A stretch of 64,000 bases of DNA, from NCBI GenBank assembly GCA_028554795.2, contig CM068825.1:152494053-152558052 (forward strand), written 5' to 3'. Position numbers and translations under genes: made by a program. The stretch comes from Sinohyriopsis cumingii. Its lineage: Eukaryota; Mollusca; Bivalvia; Unionida; Unionidae. The notes beneath the pieces were generated by a model, which was given only the letters and a program-made list of their open reading frames with translations, was not told where the DNA came from and made no database searches. This document shows positions 22,213 through 34,205 of the stretch, one piece after another; position 1 is the stretch's first letter; every line of letters starts with the position of its first letter.

Positions 22213-24588
22213 GGATACGATGGACAGTTTCTTTTGAGGTACTATACGGAACAAGGCACCGAACGTCCTAAAGTGATTTTGAACGGAGCCTAAATCATTT
22301 CCATGCAAGTGGGACAAGTACAGTTTAAAGATTCCATGAGCTATTTGGCCATGCCTTTGAGCCGAATGCCTAAAACGTTTGGAGTGACAGAAATGGCTAA
22401 AGGTTATTTTCCTCACTTTTTCAATACCGAAGCCAATCAACATGCCATTCTACCCCATTTGCCTGAGGCTCAAGATTACGACCCCGACAACATGCGTACC
22501 GAACAACGAGAAGATTTCTACGCTTGGTACCAGGCTCATGCCTCCGACCCTTTCGACTTCCAGGAAGAAATGTTAAAGTATTGTCGTTCCGACGTGGACA
22601 TTTTACGACGTTGCTGTGGAAACTTTCGAGAACTGTTCATGGAACAACGGAGGGGTCGATCCTTTGAAAGATGCTTGCACCATTGCCAAAGCGTGTTCCT
22701 TAGTGTACCGCCAACAATTCATGCCTGAAAACACCGTGGCTGTCATCAGCCCTCAAACAACCAACTTTGTCAAACGTCAATACTCGGTCAAAGCCCTACG
22801 CTGGTTACATTACTTGTGCGACAAGGAAGACAAATCGATCCAACATGCCCGCAACGGAGGGGGTGAAAAGACCATCGGAACGTATTCGGTGGATGGCTGG
22901 GACTTAGAAAACCCCAAGATCGTGTACGAGTTTAACGGTTGCTTATTTCACGGATGTCCCGTCTGCTACCCTGATCGTGACACTAAAAATCAGTTTTTAC
23001 AACGGACCATGGAAGACTTGTACCAGTATACTTGTCAGCGACGTTTGAAGTTAGAACAGCAAGGATACCAAGTGGTGGAAATGTGGGAACACGAATACGA
23101 TCACCGTTTGAAAACCGATCCCGAGTTTAAACGTGTCGTGGAAAGTTACAAGCTGATGGACCCCCTGAACCCGAGGGATAGTTTGTACGGAGGAAGGACC
23201 AATGGCACCTGTTTGCTGTACCATGCCGACGAAGAGAAAGGAGAAGAAATTAAATACTTGGACGTGTGTTCGCTGTATCCCTACGTGTGCAAATATTGTC
23301 GCTTTCCTTCAGGGCACTCGCAATTGTTGACGGAACACATCGACCTGGCCAACATTCGACAATACGAAGGCTTGATCAAGTGCAAAGTTTTGCCTCCCAC
23401 CGACTTGTACCATCCCGTCTTACCTCACCATTGTCAAGGCAAACTGATGTTTCCCTTGTGTCGTACATGTGCCGAAACGTGCAACCAAGACCAACCTTGT
23501 CATCACACCCAGGAAGAACGCGCCTTGACGAGAACCTGGGTCAGCGTAGAATTGTTTAAAGCTATGGACATGGGATACCAACTGTTAGAAGTGTACGAAA
23601 TTTGCCACTTTCCCAAGGCACAACAATACCACAAGGGTGATCCCAGTCAGAAAGGCATTTTCGCAGACTACGTGGATGCCTTTTTGAAACTGAAGCAAGA
23701 AGCCAGTGGTTATCCGTCCTGGTGTCACACTCCCGAAGACCAAATTAAATTCAAAGAGAAATACTGGGAACAAGAAGGCATCACTTTGGACCACATCGAG
23801 AAAAACGAAGGCAGGCGATCGTTTGCCAAAGTGATGTTAAATTGCTTGTGGGGAAAAATGGCACAACGACCGTGTTTACCCAAGATGGAATATTTGACAG
23901 AACCTTCCCGCTACTTCCAGATGATTCACGACAAAACTAAATTCATAAAACACGTGGACGTCGTTAGCGAGGATTTGATCTTAGTCAATTACGAAGAAGA
24001 TCTGGACTTTGTACAAGCCGACGAATTTGGAAATGTCATTATTGCGGCTTACGTGACAGCCCATGCTCGCTTAAAATTGTACGAAGCTTTAGAACTGTTA
24101 GGGGATCGCGTCTTGTACTTTGACACGGACAGTTGCATCTACATCGAGTGTACGGGTCAGCAACACCCTAACATCGAAGGAGACCGTTTAGGAACCTGGA
24201 CAGACGAACATCCTGACGACAAGATTTTAAATTTCACTAGTGGCGGTCCCAAAAATTACGGCTACGAATACCGGGACCCACAAGGAGAAGTGCACATGGA
24301 GTGTAAAGTGAAAGGATTGACTCTGAATTATCGTACCAGTCGAGTGGTCAACTTTGGCGTATTGAAAGAAGCCTTGCAATCTGGAGAGGATTAAAACTTT
24401 AAACTGACCACCTACCAGCCAAACAAGATTGTACGTTTACCCACTCACCAAATCGTCAGTCGACCCTTGGAAAAAGTCTATCAAATCGTGTACCAGAAGC
24501 GAGTGCGACTTCCCAACCACTTTACTTTGCCGTACGGTCACATCGATATTGGTCAGCATATAAAAAAGGACAACGTCCAAGACCAATA
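22213..24588 (+). pseudogene. Protein-primed-type DNA polymerase B of a Polinton-like element
   Basis: Replicative polymerase of a self-synthesising or virus-like element. Exonuclease part: Exo II YDGQFLLRYY (about 22215) and Exo III YCRSDVDILRRC (about 22580). Polymerase part: FNGCLFHGCPVC, YGGRTNG, YLDVCSLYPYV (motif A, DxxSLYP, about 23260), KVMLNCLWGKMAQ (motif B region, about 23830) and YFDTDSCIYIE (motif C, DTD, about 24120). The C-terminus ends near 24588 after LPYGHIDI. Three lesions are visible: an in-frame TAA at 22291-22293, a one-base frameshift near 22645-22655, and an in-frame TAA at 24392-24394. The catalytic motifs themselves are intact and the rest is open, so decay is recent. 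The N-terminal part and Exo I are missing. Confidence 0.85.
24559..24568 (+). promoter_or_regulatory. TATA-like box, first copy
   Basis: TATAAAAAAG follows LPYGHIDI at the polymerase C-terminus and precedes an ATG at 24622. The block is repeated at 24781-24905, where the box (24827) lies before an open frame. Confidence 0.35.
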
Positions 24589-24826
24589 GTTCATTGTCAC
24601 TACTAAGACCAATCGAGAAAAATGAATCCTTTGAAAACAGCAAGTATAGAGCATAAGACTCAAGTCCAACGAGAAACTCGGGTGTGCTTCTATGCCTCAC
24701 TATCACATCACCAGTGCAGTAACACATCTTAGTTATTTATGTACTAACGCCATGACAAACTACGTGCAACCAGTGAAACTTCCAGGTCACAAAACTTTAC
24801 CTTATGGACATACTGATATCAGCCAG

Positions 24827-24836
24827 TATAAAAAGG
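24827..24836 (+). promoter_or_regulatory. TATA-like box before the 172-aa ORF
   Basis: TATAAAAAGG lies 43 bp before the ATG at 24870. It is the second copy of a box that also follows the polymerase end at 24559. Both sit in a repeated block (TTACCTTATGGACATACTGA here; TTGCCGTACGGTCACATCGA there). Confidence 0.4.
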
Positions 24837-24869
24837 GACGACTTCCAAGAACGACAAGCAACCAGAAAG

Positions 24870-25388
24870 ATGAATCACTCTACACAGATGAAAAAAGAGA
24901 AGGAACAAACATCATTGACCTCTTTCACTACCATACCGTCACAGCAAAGTGCGTCCAAGAAGGGAAAAGATTCAGTAGACCTAAAGGAGTATTTTAGCAT
25001 CCAAATGATTCAGACAGCAACCTCGAGAAAATTTAGAACGACAACTTACACCTACACGGTGAAATTTAGAGACTTCGCGTCTGACATTTCAGCCGAGGAA
25101 GTAGCAGGTTTCATTACGGACCTACTTGACTCACTGTTAGAGGAATTCAGATGTCATTGCCAAGTCAAAGATCGAGGTCGTGTGAGCCGATCTATGTATC
25201 ACGACACTTTGAACTCACCTGTATGTCTCGGATTTAGCACACCTGCAGAAATAACTTCTTCCAAACTTTTGAGGGCTATTGAAGACGTGCTGTCGATGAG
25301 AGGAAAATTTGACATCACCGAAGGAAAAGTAACCATTCATATGGCATACGTTGTACTTCCACGGGAAGAAGACGATGACTGCACTTGA
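24870..25388 (+). CDS. 172-aa element protein next to polymerase B
   Basis: The start MNHSTQMKKEKEQ is chosen for its TATA box 43 bp upstream; the frame itself is open from 24804. A Ser/Lys-rich leader is followed by TYTYTVKFRDFASDISAEEV and LLDSLLEEF, then LNSPVCLGFSTPAEITSS, LLRAIEDVLSM and VTIHMAYVVLPREEDDD. I recall a similar module, YTVxxxDF...LxxPIxLPF...VNVVHVxMP, at the N-terminus of polymerase-B proteins of invertebrate mobile elements. If right, this is the head of a second element copy placed after the tail of the first. The last 27 codons are copied again at 26907-26989 by the 1.58-kb duplication. The function is unknown. Confidence 0.5.
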   Translation: MNHSTQMKKEKEQTSLTSFTTIPSQQSASKKGKDSVDLKEYFSIQMIQTATSRKFRTTTYTYTVKFRDFASDISAEEVAGFITDLLDSLLEEFRCHCQVKDRGRVSRSMYHDTLNSPVCLGFSTPAEITSSKLLRAIEDVLSMRGKFDITEGKVTIHMAYVVLPREEDDDCT

Positions 25389-25934
25389 TCTGTTTACTGA
25401 TAAGTGTACCTAGCACAATGGATATAACAGCCTATTTACGAATGAAACGGATTAAGTGATGGGAAACATCTACGCTGGGACACAAGTGCTAGCTGACCAG
25501 AATTTTAACAACGTGTGAGACGAATAGAGAGAGAAACATGAACTTTGTCCTATTTGATTCCATGTTACTTGTTCTGTGTTAGCTTTTTCTTATAAATGAA
25601 CATTAAATATAGACAGGTTTACTAGAGCCAAGAACTAAATAACTAGCAAATAGGTTTGTTTGATGTAGAAATGCTTATGTATTAAATGGATAGTGCTTAG
25701 ACCAAAGCACAGGCCAGAGAGCCCATGTATATACTTGTACAAATGTTGTGAACCCATACAATAGACTTTTCTTTTTTGAGTCTCTATTCTTTCTGGGAGG
25801 TTTTCTTTAGAACATTTCTGTCGTCTTTTCTGTGTGTTTAAATGTGTAATTATATGTTTGTCCCTATCTACCCTTTGTCCTTACCAATACATTAAAATCC
25901 CTATAAAATGTTTTGACCCTATAAACCTCATGAC

Positions 25935-26060
25935 GTCACCCAATGTTCAATTCCCATTGACATCCAGGTGACATTCCCATGTTAAATTCCCATTGACGCC
26001 AAAAGTGCAAACCCCTATTTTAACGTTAAAGTCCCCTTGAGGCTATGGTGGCCCCATATA
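25935..26060 (-). repeat. Degenerate units of the 45-bp satellite
   Basis: Blocks CATGTTAAATTCCCATTGAC and GTTAAAGTCCCCTTGAGGCT are the reverse complement of the 45-bp unit arrayed at 61481-61850 (CTCAAGGGGAATTTAACATG). About three units are present, copied again at 27538-27660. Confidence 0.65.
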
Positions 26061-26498
26061 CTATTCACGTAAAATGAGGAGTCAGCAGGTCTTGAAGCGT
26101 TTGCATTTCAGGAATGCCACGAACTTCTCTTTACAAATACCTGATTGCTGTCAAATGAGTTCAGCTTCTCGCTTTAGTGACTGACTCCGATCTTTTCATC
26201 CTATCCCATTATAGTTTCCATTCCACTACATCGGTTTTTTTTTCCTCGGCTTACGTTCTGCCAAGGACAATGGCAGTGGCTAAACACATCTGATTTTGTA
26301 AGTTATTAATCTGGATGATACTTTGTTTGGTACTGAGAAATGCATCCACCAATAACACTTTGCGTAATCGTCTGCCTCTTGGAGTTGAAACATGCGTCAT
26401 GTGATGAGTAGCTTTTCAACCAATTATTTTAAATTCGTTATTGGGTTGAGGTAAAGAATTACGATACATTTCTCTCATATATAATTCAGTCTGCCAAA

Positions 26499-26633
26499 AT
26501 GTCTTTCAAAACAAAGTGTTTCGTTTTCACTCTGTTCTTTGTTTCTGTTTCAATCCCTGTCTTCTATTCACTGTTTTCCACTTCTGTCCTTCGTCTCGCT
26601 TTCTTTTGTTTCTATTATTGCTGTTATTGAACA
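26499..26633 (+). CDS. 44-aa hydrophobic peptide ORF, doubtful
   Basis: A short basic tail (MSFKTK) is followed by about 20 hydrophobic residues (CFVFTLFFVSVSIPVFYSLF), like a type II signal anchor. It ends at TGA after CCY. An identical copy stands in unit 2 near 28101. It could be the first exon of an anchored protein or simply T-rich noncoding DNA. There is no conservation evidence beyond the recent duplication. Confidence 0.15.
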
Positions 26634-26906
26634 GACGTTTCTCCATCATCTTTCTGACGTTGCAAAAATCACTCCAACCCTCCTTTGTTTCTTTAGGAAT
26701 CATCAGCCGGTGGTAATGATAGACAAAGAGGTGAAGATAGTACTGTCGCAGGCAAACATTTTTATGGATGCGACAGGAAACTAATGTGATACGAAGTTTG
26801 AGAAGAAGACCAGTGAAGCGAAGCTAATAGGTCCCCTATCACGGGTTATCAAAAACATATTGCCCTTTTCAGGGACAGGCAGATCTCAATTTGATCTCAG
26901 ACAGGC

Positions 26907-28489
26907 AATTTGACATCACCGAAGGAAAAGTAACCATTCATATGGCATACGTTGTACTTCCACGGGAAGAAGACGATGACTGCACTTGATCTGTTTACTG
27001 ATAAGTGTACCTAGCACAATCGATATAACAGCCGATTTACGAATGAAACGGATTAAGTGATGGGAAACATCTACGCTGGGACACAAGTGCTAGTTGACCA
27101 GAATTTTAACAACGTGTGAGACGAATAGAGAGAGAAACATGAACTTTGTCCTATTTGATTCCATGTTACTTGTTTTGTGTTAGCTTTTTCTTATAAATGA
27201 ACATTAAATATAAACAGGTTTACTAGAGCCAAGAACTAAATAACTAGTAAATAGGTTTGTTTGATATTGAAATGCTTATGTATTAAATGGATAGTGCTTA
27301 GACCAAAGCACAGCCAGAGAGCCCATGTATATACTTGAACAAATGTTGTGAACCCATACAATAGACTTTTCTTTTTTGAGTCTCTATTCTTTCTGGGAGG
27401 TTTTCTTTAGAACATTTCTGTTGTCTTTTCTGTGTGTTTAAATGTGTAATTATATGTTTGTCCCTATCTACCCTTTGTCCTTACAAATACATTAAAATCC
27501 CTATAAAATGTTTTGACCCTATAAACCTCATGACGTCACCCAATGTTCAATTCCCATTGACATCCAGGTGACTTTCCCATGTTAAATTCCCATTGACGCC
27601 AAAAGTGCAAACCCCTATTTTAACGTTAAAGTCCCCTTGAGGCTATGGTGGCCCCATATACTATTCACGTAAAATGAGGAGTCAGCAGGTCTTGAAGCGT
27701 TTGCATTTCAGGAATGCCACGAACTTCTCTTTACAAATACCTGTTTGCTGTCAAATGAGTTCAGCTTCTCGCTTTAGTGACTGACTCCGATCTTTTCATC
27801 CTATCCCATTATAGTTTCCATTCCACTATATCGGTTTTTTTTCCCCCTCGGCTTACGTTCTGCCAAGGACAATGGCAGTGGCTAAACACATCTGATTTTG
27901 TAAGTTATTAATCTGGATGATACTTTGTTTGGTACTGAGAAATGCATCCACCAATAACACTTTGCGTAATCGTCTGCCTCTTGGAGTTGAAACATGCGTC
28001 ATGTGATGAGTAGCTTTTCAACCAATTATTTTAAATTCGTTATTGGGTTGAGGTAAAGAATTACAATACATTTCTCTCATATATAATTCAGTCTACCAAA
28101 ATGTCTTTCAAAACAAAGTGTTTCGTTTTCACTCTGTTCTTTGTTTCTGTTTCAATCCCTGTCTTCTATTCACTGTTTTCCACTTCTGTCCTTCGTCTCG
28201 CTTTCTTTTGTTTCTATTATTGCTGTTATTGAACAGACGTTTCTCCATCATCTTTCTGACGTTGCAAAAATCACTCCAACCCTCCTTTGTTTCTTTAGGA
28301 ATCATCAGCCGGTGGTAATGATAGACAAAGAGGTGAAGATAGTACTGTCGCAGGCAAACATTTTTATGGATGCGACAGGAAACTAATGTGATACGAAGTT
28401 TGAGAAGAAGACCAGTGAAGCGAAGCTAATAGGTCCCCTATTACGGGTTATCAAAAACATATTGCCCTTTTCAGGGACAGGCAGATCTC
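26907..28489 (+). repeat. 1.58-kb tandem duplication, unit 2
   Basis: Second unit, separated from the first by 18 bp (26889-26906, AATTTGATCTCAGACAGG). That filler repeats pieces of both ends, as in template switching at a repaired break. Confidence 0.95.
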
Positions 28490-29354
28490 TAGAAAAGAGA
28501 TCCTACTCAAAATGATTGCCGACTGCTGTTTCATTTTTTTTTTTTTTATGTTTTGCGGAAGTCATCTTCCTTTCTCTTATTGTTATGTGTGAGGGTATCG
28601 TTTGTCTTTTCACACTCATACCCCCCCCCCCTTTTTTTTTTTTGGAATACGCCTACTTAACGACGATGGTATAGAGTGTCTCGAATGTATGCAAATAATG
28701 CTAATACTCATTAATTAGGTAGGCCGAATAGATTGCGGACTACTCATTTTTGTTTACATTCGATGCAAATTTTGGTCTGGCGGAAACAGTAGACATGCTG
28801 TGAATGGTTTTCCGTGCCTTCCGTTATTCCCGTGTAAACAAAGTGCATCAAAAACGATATGTAACAAACAACCCAATTCCTTCCTTTTCACACATTTCAT
28901 GCAAATTAACTCAGTTACAGCTTTGTTACATACCATTACGCTTGCGTACTTTCCTAAAATACCAATCTTGTGTTTATTTATTTATATTTGTCTGGATTGT
29001 TTTCATTTTCTATATGTTAAGAAGCCCATTTTCCATGATTCATTGCCCCCATTATCTGTTAGCCATGTGAGAATTTTCCCCAGTAGCATAGGTGCGTCCT
29101 ACTTTATGATCTACATTGTTTTTACTCAATTAGTCGAGGGACTTTTCTGATTATCTGGCTTTTCAGAGGGACTTTTCTTATTATCAGGCTTTTCAAGTTC
29201 ACGGTGCTTTCTAGGTTACCAGCATTATGAACAATCACATGGACTGGGCGAGTGTATCATTTGCGCTCACATATGTTTTTTTTTTTTTTAATACTGCAGT
29301 TCATTTGGCTCAACCATGCAACAATCAGTATTGCTTTATCGGAGGTCTCCCGTT

Positions 29355-29391
<37 letters not shown>

Positions 29392-29480
29392 GACCTTTAA
29401 AGTATTAATATATACTGATTTCGTGGTGAAAAGTATGTGTATGTATGTCCTCCAAGGGTGTGCCTTGAAAATGTCACACA
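28490..29480. other. No gene seen; C/T run and CA-TA repeat
   Basis: A C-run then T-run lies at 28621-28642 and a (CA)n(TA)n repeat at 29354-29391. The rest is AT-rich with short, unconvincing ORFs. Confidence 0.5.
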
Positions 29481-29484
29481 ATAT

Positions 29485-29660
29485 ATACACGTCATACCTA
29501 ATGACCCAGCAGGCATGATTCGTGTATTGAGTGCTGGAGTGGTTGATAACGCAATAAACATACAGATTTACGTGGCTTTTGAAATCTCGTATAACAAGCG
29601 TTAACTTGTTTGATGGGCATGCAAAATTCAATCAGTACCCATTATAGCGTTGAATGTAAA
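29485..29660 (+). pseudogene. Relic CYP promoter and 5'UTR without a coding exon
   Basis: It aligns with 1360-1530 (CYP-A) and 33965-34115 (CYP-B): ATACCTAATGACC, then GCATGATTCGTGT, ACGTGGCTTTTGAAATC, then TATAACAAG where the genes have TATAAAAAG, then GGGCATGCAAAATTCAATCA. No exon 1 follows. It marks a lost or rearranged third P450 copy between the two genes. Confidence 0.7.
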
Positions 29661-31243
29661 GCACGTGGTGGTCAGATTTTTAAATCAAAAACAGATAATT
29701 TTTATTTTACTTATACAAGGATTCGTTTGAACCTGAGTTATAAATAAATCCAATTTGTTTGGCAGAACAACTGTTAATAATATTTTATAATTTAAAAATA
29801 AATTATAATGTTATTCAATATTAAAAACACACATCTTAGCAGTCCATCTCAGCACCTTCATAAAATGCTATTTCACATAACGAGGTAGTAAAATTAGTTG
29901 TCTTGCTGTAGTGAAAAACGGTAGTTCCCGTAGTAGGTTGCATAGATTTAACCTCGGCCTTACAATTTCGGCTCTAAGTAGATAGACGATTCAACCCCAC
30001 CCCCTACAAATCGCAAGATAGTTTGGCAATTATCTTTCACTGTGATGAAATAAGTGCAATCGTTATAATTAATTCTGTTTCAAATAAATACTGGTTAAAA
30101 CAAAATAATTATGAAACCTTGAAACAATTATTAATAAATTAGACGACTTGCACATGTTTTGATTGCTCGACATGAAGTATTTCGAAACTTTAGAGTATAT
30201 ACTAACTAAAATAGTTACGTGGTATTTCTCATCTCGTGATGATTATAGACGCTTTTAAGAAATAATAGAAACGAGTACACGTAAATGGTGGGGTTTTTGC
30301 TATCGGGATGAGGTGTCTTTCTAGTCTTCTGCGGTGTACGCTAATTGTGAGACTAAAAAGGCATTATGCAACAACAATTGACTAATAGGGTTTTATTTTC
30401 GACCAGCGGAATCTCTGGTCCTATCTGTATATACTAATTAAAAGGCGTTACAGGTAGTAACCATCGTTTGATGTTTCAAAAATAGTTTTAGATGTAACAA
30501 AATCTGGAATAGTATATACTGCTCTTTCTTTCTTCGAGTATCATTAATCTCGTACAATATGCTTCTCAGTCGCGTATTAAGGGTTAATGGTGTCCGGGGC
30601 GATAATGAATGGTTTTTGCGGCTGTGATTTTGGCGCCCCAAGACTTCTGGCGCCCAAGGCAACAGTACCGTCCGCTCACCCCAACCATATCAGAACACTA
30701 CTGACTGTTCTACAATGTATGAGAACTACTGACTAACCCCATGACCATTTTCCCCCATAATTCATATTGTCCGATACTGATACACAGCTTTCTGACTATA
30801 TAAAAGAAACGGATGTATGATATGAATTGAATTATAAAGGCTGGTCAAGGGTTCGCTATTTGGCCATGCCAAATATAACATTACTTATTTTAACGTTATA
30901 AGAATAAAATGTAAAATAAAATTAGAAGTCTAAATCCTGCTAAATATAAAATACACACAATAAAGACAAACTGTAAAAATATTGTCCATGCATTTTGTGC
31001 TATGTTTTAGCTGTAACGTTTTTAATTTTCCTTTAGTACTAGATGCTACCTTGTCTATGAATGGTTTTTGTATTGTGTGTTGCTGATATACTTTTAGCAT
31101 TTTGTATATTTACACGCATTTAAAGTATCAGATACAGTTATAATGGGTTTTACACTTGAAGATCTCCAGGCGTTAATACCATATGATAATTAGTCAAAGA
31201 ATAGAAATTCAGACTTTATGTTTTGTACGAGTGATCAGTCGAG
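29661..31243. other. No gene seen
   Basis: AT-rich sequence with no recognisable protein, RNA or repeat family. Confidence 0.45.
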
Positions 31244-31483
31244 TGTCTTTAATGTTGTTGAATATTGATACATACATGACGATACAGGCTATTAATTACA
31301 TATTGTCTTTAATGTTGTTGAATATTGATACATACATGACGATACAGGCTATTAATTACATATTGTCTTTAATGTTGTTGAATATTGATACCTACATGAC
31401 GATACAGGCTATTAATTACATATTGTCTTTAATGTTGTTGAATATTGATACCTACATGACGAAACAGGCTATTAATTACATAT
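31244..31483 (+). repeat. 60-bp minisatellite, four units
   Basis: Four nearly identical 60-bp units beginning TGTCTTTAATGTTGTTGAAT. Differences are CATACATG/CCTACATG and GATACAGG/GAAACAGG. As 60 is a multiple of 3 the frame stays open and yields a 20-residue repeat (SLMLLNIDTYMTIQAINYIL) in a 106-aa ORF. Confidence 0.95.
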
Positions 31484-33960
31484 TGTTAAAAGCGGCATGT
31501 TAAAGAGCGCTGTATACACCGTACGAAGGGCTTAAACCTGACTTTTTATGATTAGTAGATTAGGCTGGATTAATAGATATTTGCAGATTGAAACTACTTA
31601 TTATTTCAGTGACAAAATATTAAATTAATAACATTTATAAAAATTTCATTCCGTTCCTTACTCAGTCATGTTGATAATAATTACGGATGCGTACAATGAC
31701 CCAACAGACTTATTTCAATTTTCTAAAAGGCTACACTGTACAAAATAAAGCTACATTATAAAAGAAAACAACAACTGTCTAAACCTTTAAGAAAACGTTT
31801 TTTATTGTGTGTACATCTGTTTTATTTAAAGTTATATTGAGATACATTGGTCTTTAATTGATAAATTGACGTTACAAATCCTTCAAGTTAATTCATTTGT
31901 TAATAAAGTAATCATACTGTACAAGCAGTCGAAACGTATCCTTAACACCAACTATGGACTTAACACAGCTCATAACATAATCCCATCCATCACCTTATAT
32001 GGCTATGTGTCACGGTAACACCATCAACGTTCACACAGTTATGTATTGCCATGACATATACAAAATTCATGCTGTTTCATATTGTTTCATTATGTTTATT
32101 TGGTAAAATAATTTCTTTGCGTTTTATATTTTTTAATTACTAACAAAAACTATAGTTTGTGCAGCTCGTAACAATAAACTATATAACAGTGTAATTGAAA
32201 CATACATGCTATGTCATTCGTGTTGTACAACTTTGTCACACAGGAGAGAGAGATTTTCTTTTCAGCCAGAAGACATTTACAGTTATAATTCAGTACTTCC
32301 TTTTAAAAAGAAAATCACAATTGTTAGGCATCTTTGTAAATTTGTTTAAATTTTATAAAATGCTAACAGCTCAATTTAGTTAATCTTATATACCGTTATT
32401 CAAAAGCCCGGACCCATTTATTTCAGGAAATTCACAGTCATAGTATTTGCACAGAAAGAAAGATGGATATTTGCTATTTACCTATGTTGTTGTGCAGCCT
32501 CAACCAGCCATGCAATCCACCATATTGGAGGTTCGTTATGAAGAGGAAAAATATTATATGCATTACATTGCCGAATTTCCATCCCATAATATATCAGATG
32601 TTTATATTAAAATATCAATCATCACAACACATCCATTCTAATTAGGGAAAAAATATTAAAACTTTGGCACATTTCAATGTGTTTATATTATTCTCCTTGT
32701 GAAAATAATCGCAAAGCAGTTAATAAAATATAAGTCAACTAAAAGTATCATCTGCTACTTTTGACCTTGAGGTCAACCTCGTTTCCTCAATATCTGCCAG
32801 GTCTTCCGTGGAATCCAATGGAAGCTTTGACGTTAGGCAAGAAGTAAAATATGGAAACCTGGTTCTAACGATATGAAAAAATTCTTTTGTGCAATATTGA
32901 AAATACTCCAAACAAAAGAAAAGACTGCCCGAAGGCAATCTTTGAACAATTTTCGGGGTCAGATTCGTGTATTGATAGTGGAGGACCAGACGACACCAGA
33001 AACAATGAACATACGGGGATTTGTGATGGATTTTGAGACCGGTAAAAATATTCCCAATTTTATAAATTTTAGAGACAAAACACTGTTACTAATTATGAGG
33101 CTAATGGGGGTGGCGGTGCATGGTCTGAAATGAGAAGGCAGGGTCACGAAGACTGGAGACTGTAGAGTTGGAATAGAGCAGGGATTAAGATCAGTTTACA
33201 TGCAGAAGATAGAAGTGGATTGGTTCATTATTAGACACGTAACTGTGTAATAGCAATAAAGGACTGAGAAAAAGATATTTACAATGGATAAAATATTATG
33301 AATGGCAGAAGAAAAAAAATGCATTCCATCTGTTGGATATTCATATGAGGGAATGATTTACTCGATGCAGAGTTTTATCAAATCAAGATAACATATGTTG
33401 CCGAATATAGTATTTCCAGGATTAATGTATCTGTGACCGGATAGATGCATTATTTGATTTGGTAGAAGGCTGTGGTTGGAGAACTTTTTGTCATTTGGGA
33501 GATTGGATTTTGCCCTCATTTGTCTCTCAACAGAAGCGAGTTTATTAAATCCTATAGGTTAACAAACCATGGTTGTCATAAGGTGGAGTGCTTGTTGCAG
33601 ATGTATACCCCCGCAAGCCTTTTATCCATTGACCGATACCTTAGTTGTGTTTCTAATAGCCCGTGTGTGGTAAATTGGCATGTTACGACAGACGTAACGT
33701 TTTATCTCATTGTCCCTTAGTTAATCGATTAAAAAAATGTCCGCGAAAATGTTCATAGTAAAAGCAAAAAGAAAAGGTTCCAGAAGGCGGGGAAAGGGGA
33801 CTTCACACGATTGTAGAGAATCTGAAAGTGAATGGTGTTCAAGAATTTAATTGACTTATTTGGACTAATCAGGTTCACAAAAATTGAAACTTTAGTATTT
33901 TTTTTAAAACTGCAAAGTTTACTTCCTACGTTATGTGTGTGTGTTAAGAGAAGGGATTGA
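31484..33960. other. No gene seen
   Basis: AT-rich intergenic sequence. An ORF at 32873-33133 (86 aa, MKKFFCAILKILQ...) has ordinary composition but no family I recognise and no supporting context. Confidence 0.45.
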
Positions 33961-33964
33961 ATAT

Positions 33965-34205
33965 TATAACTGCGTCCTACTTAATGAACCAAAATGCATG
34001 ATTCATCTTGCCTTATGCAATAGAGTGCTTGACAACGTATGAAGATAGTCACGTGGCTTTGAAATCGGATATAAAAAGCAGTAGCTTGCATGATACGAAT
34101 GCAAAGTTCAGTCCACACTCTATCGTCAAACTATATTTACACGATAGTAAACCTCCCTATCGTAAGATTAAAACTAGAAGCAGGTCATTTTTCTAGTACA
34201 GATAC
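33965..34205 (+). promoter_or_regulatory. CYP-B core promoter and 5'UTR, TATA box at 34070-34078
   Basis: TATAAAAAG lies 128 bp before the ATG, in the same place as in CYP-A. GTGGCTTTGAAATCG precedes it and TCAGTCCACA follows. Homology with CYP-A starts near 33965, the left edge of the duplicated unit. Confidence 0.7.

Larger units (their letters stand above)
25306..26888 (+). repeat. 1.58-kb tandem duplication, unit 1
   Basis: It matches 26907-28489 at about 98-99% by eye. Visible differences include AATGGATATA/AATCGATATA, GGCCAGAG/GCCAGAG, and TTTTTTTTTCCTC/TTTTTTTTCCCCCTC. It begins inside the last 27 codons of the 172-aa ORF and ends at GGGACAGGCAGATCTC. Confidence 0.95.

Noticed and set aside
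25306-28489. The 1.58-kb repeats as a pair of LTRs
   Set aside because: Only 18 bp separate them, there is no TG...CA edge, primer site or polypurine tract, and unit 1 begins inside a coding frame.
32873-33133. 86-codon ORF as a small host gene
   Set aside because: Plausible composition but no family, splice context or second copy to support it.
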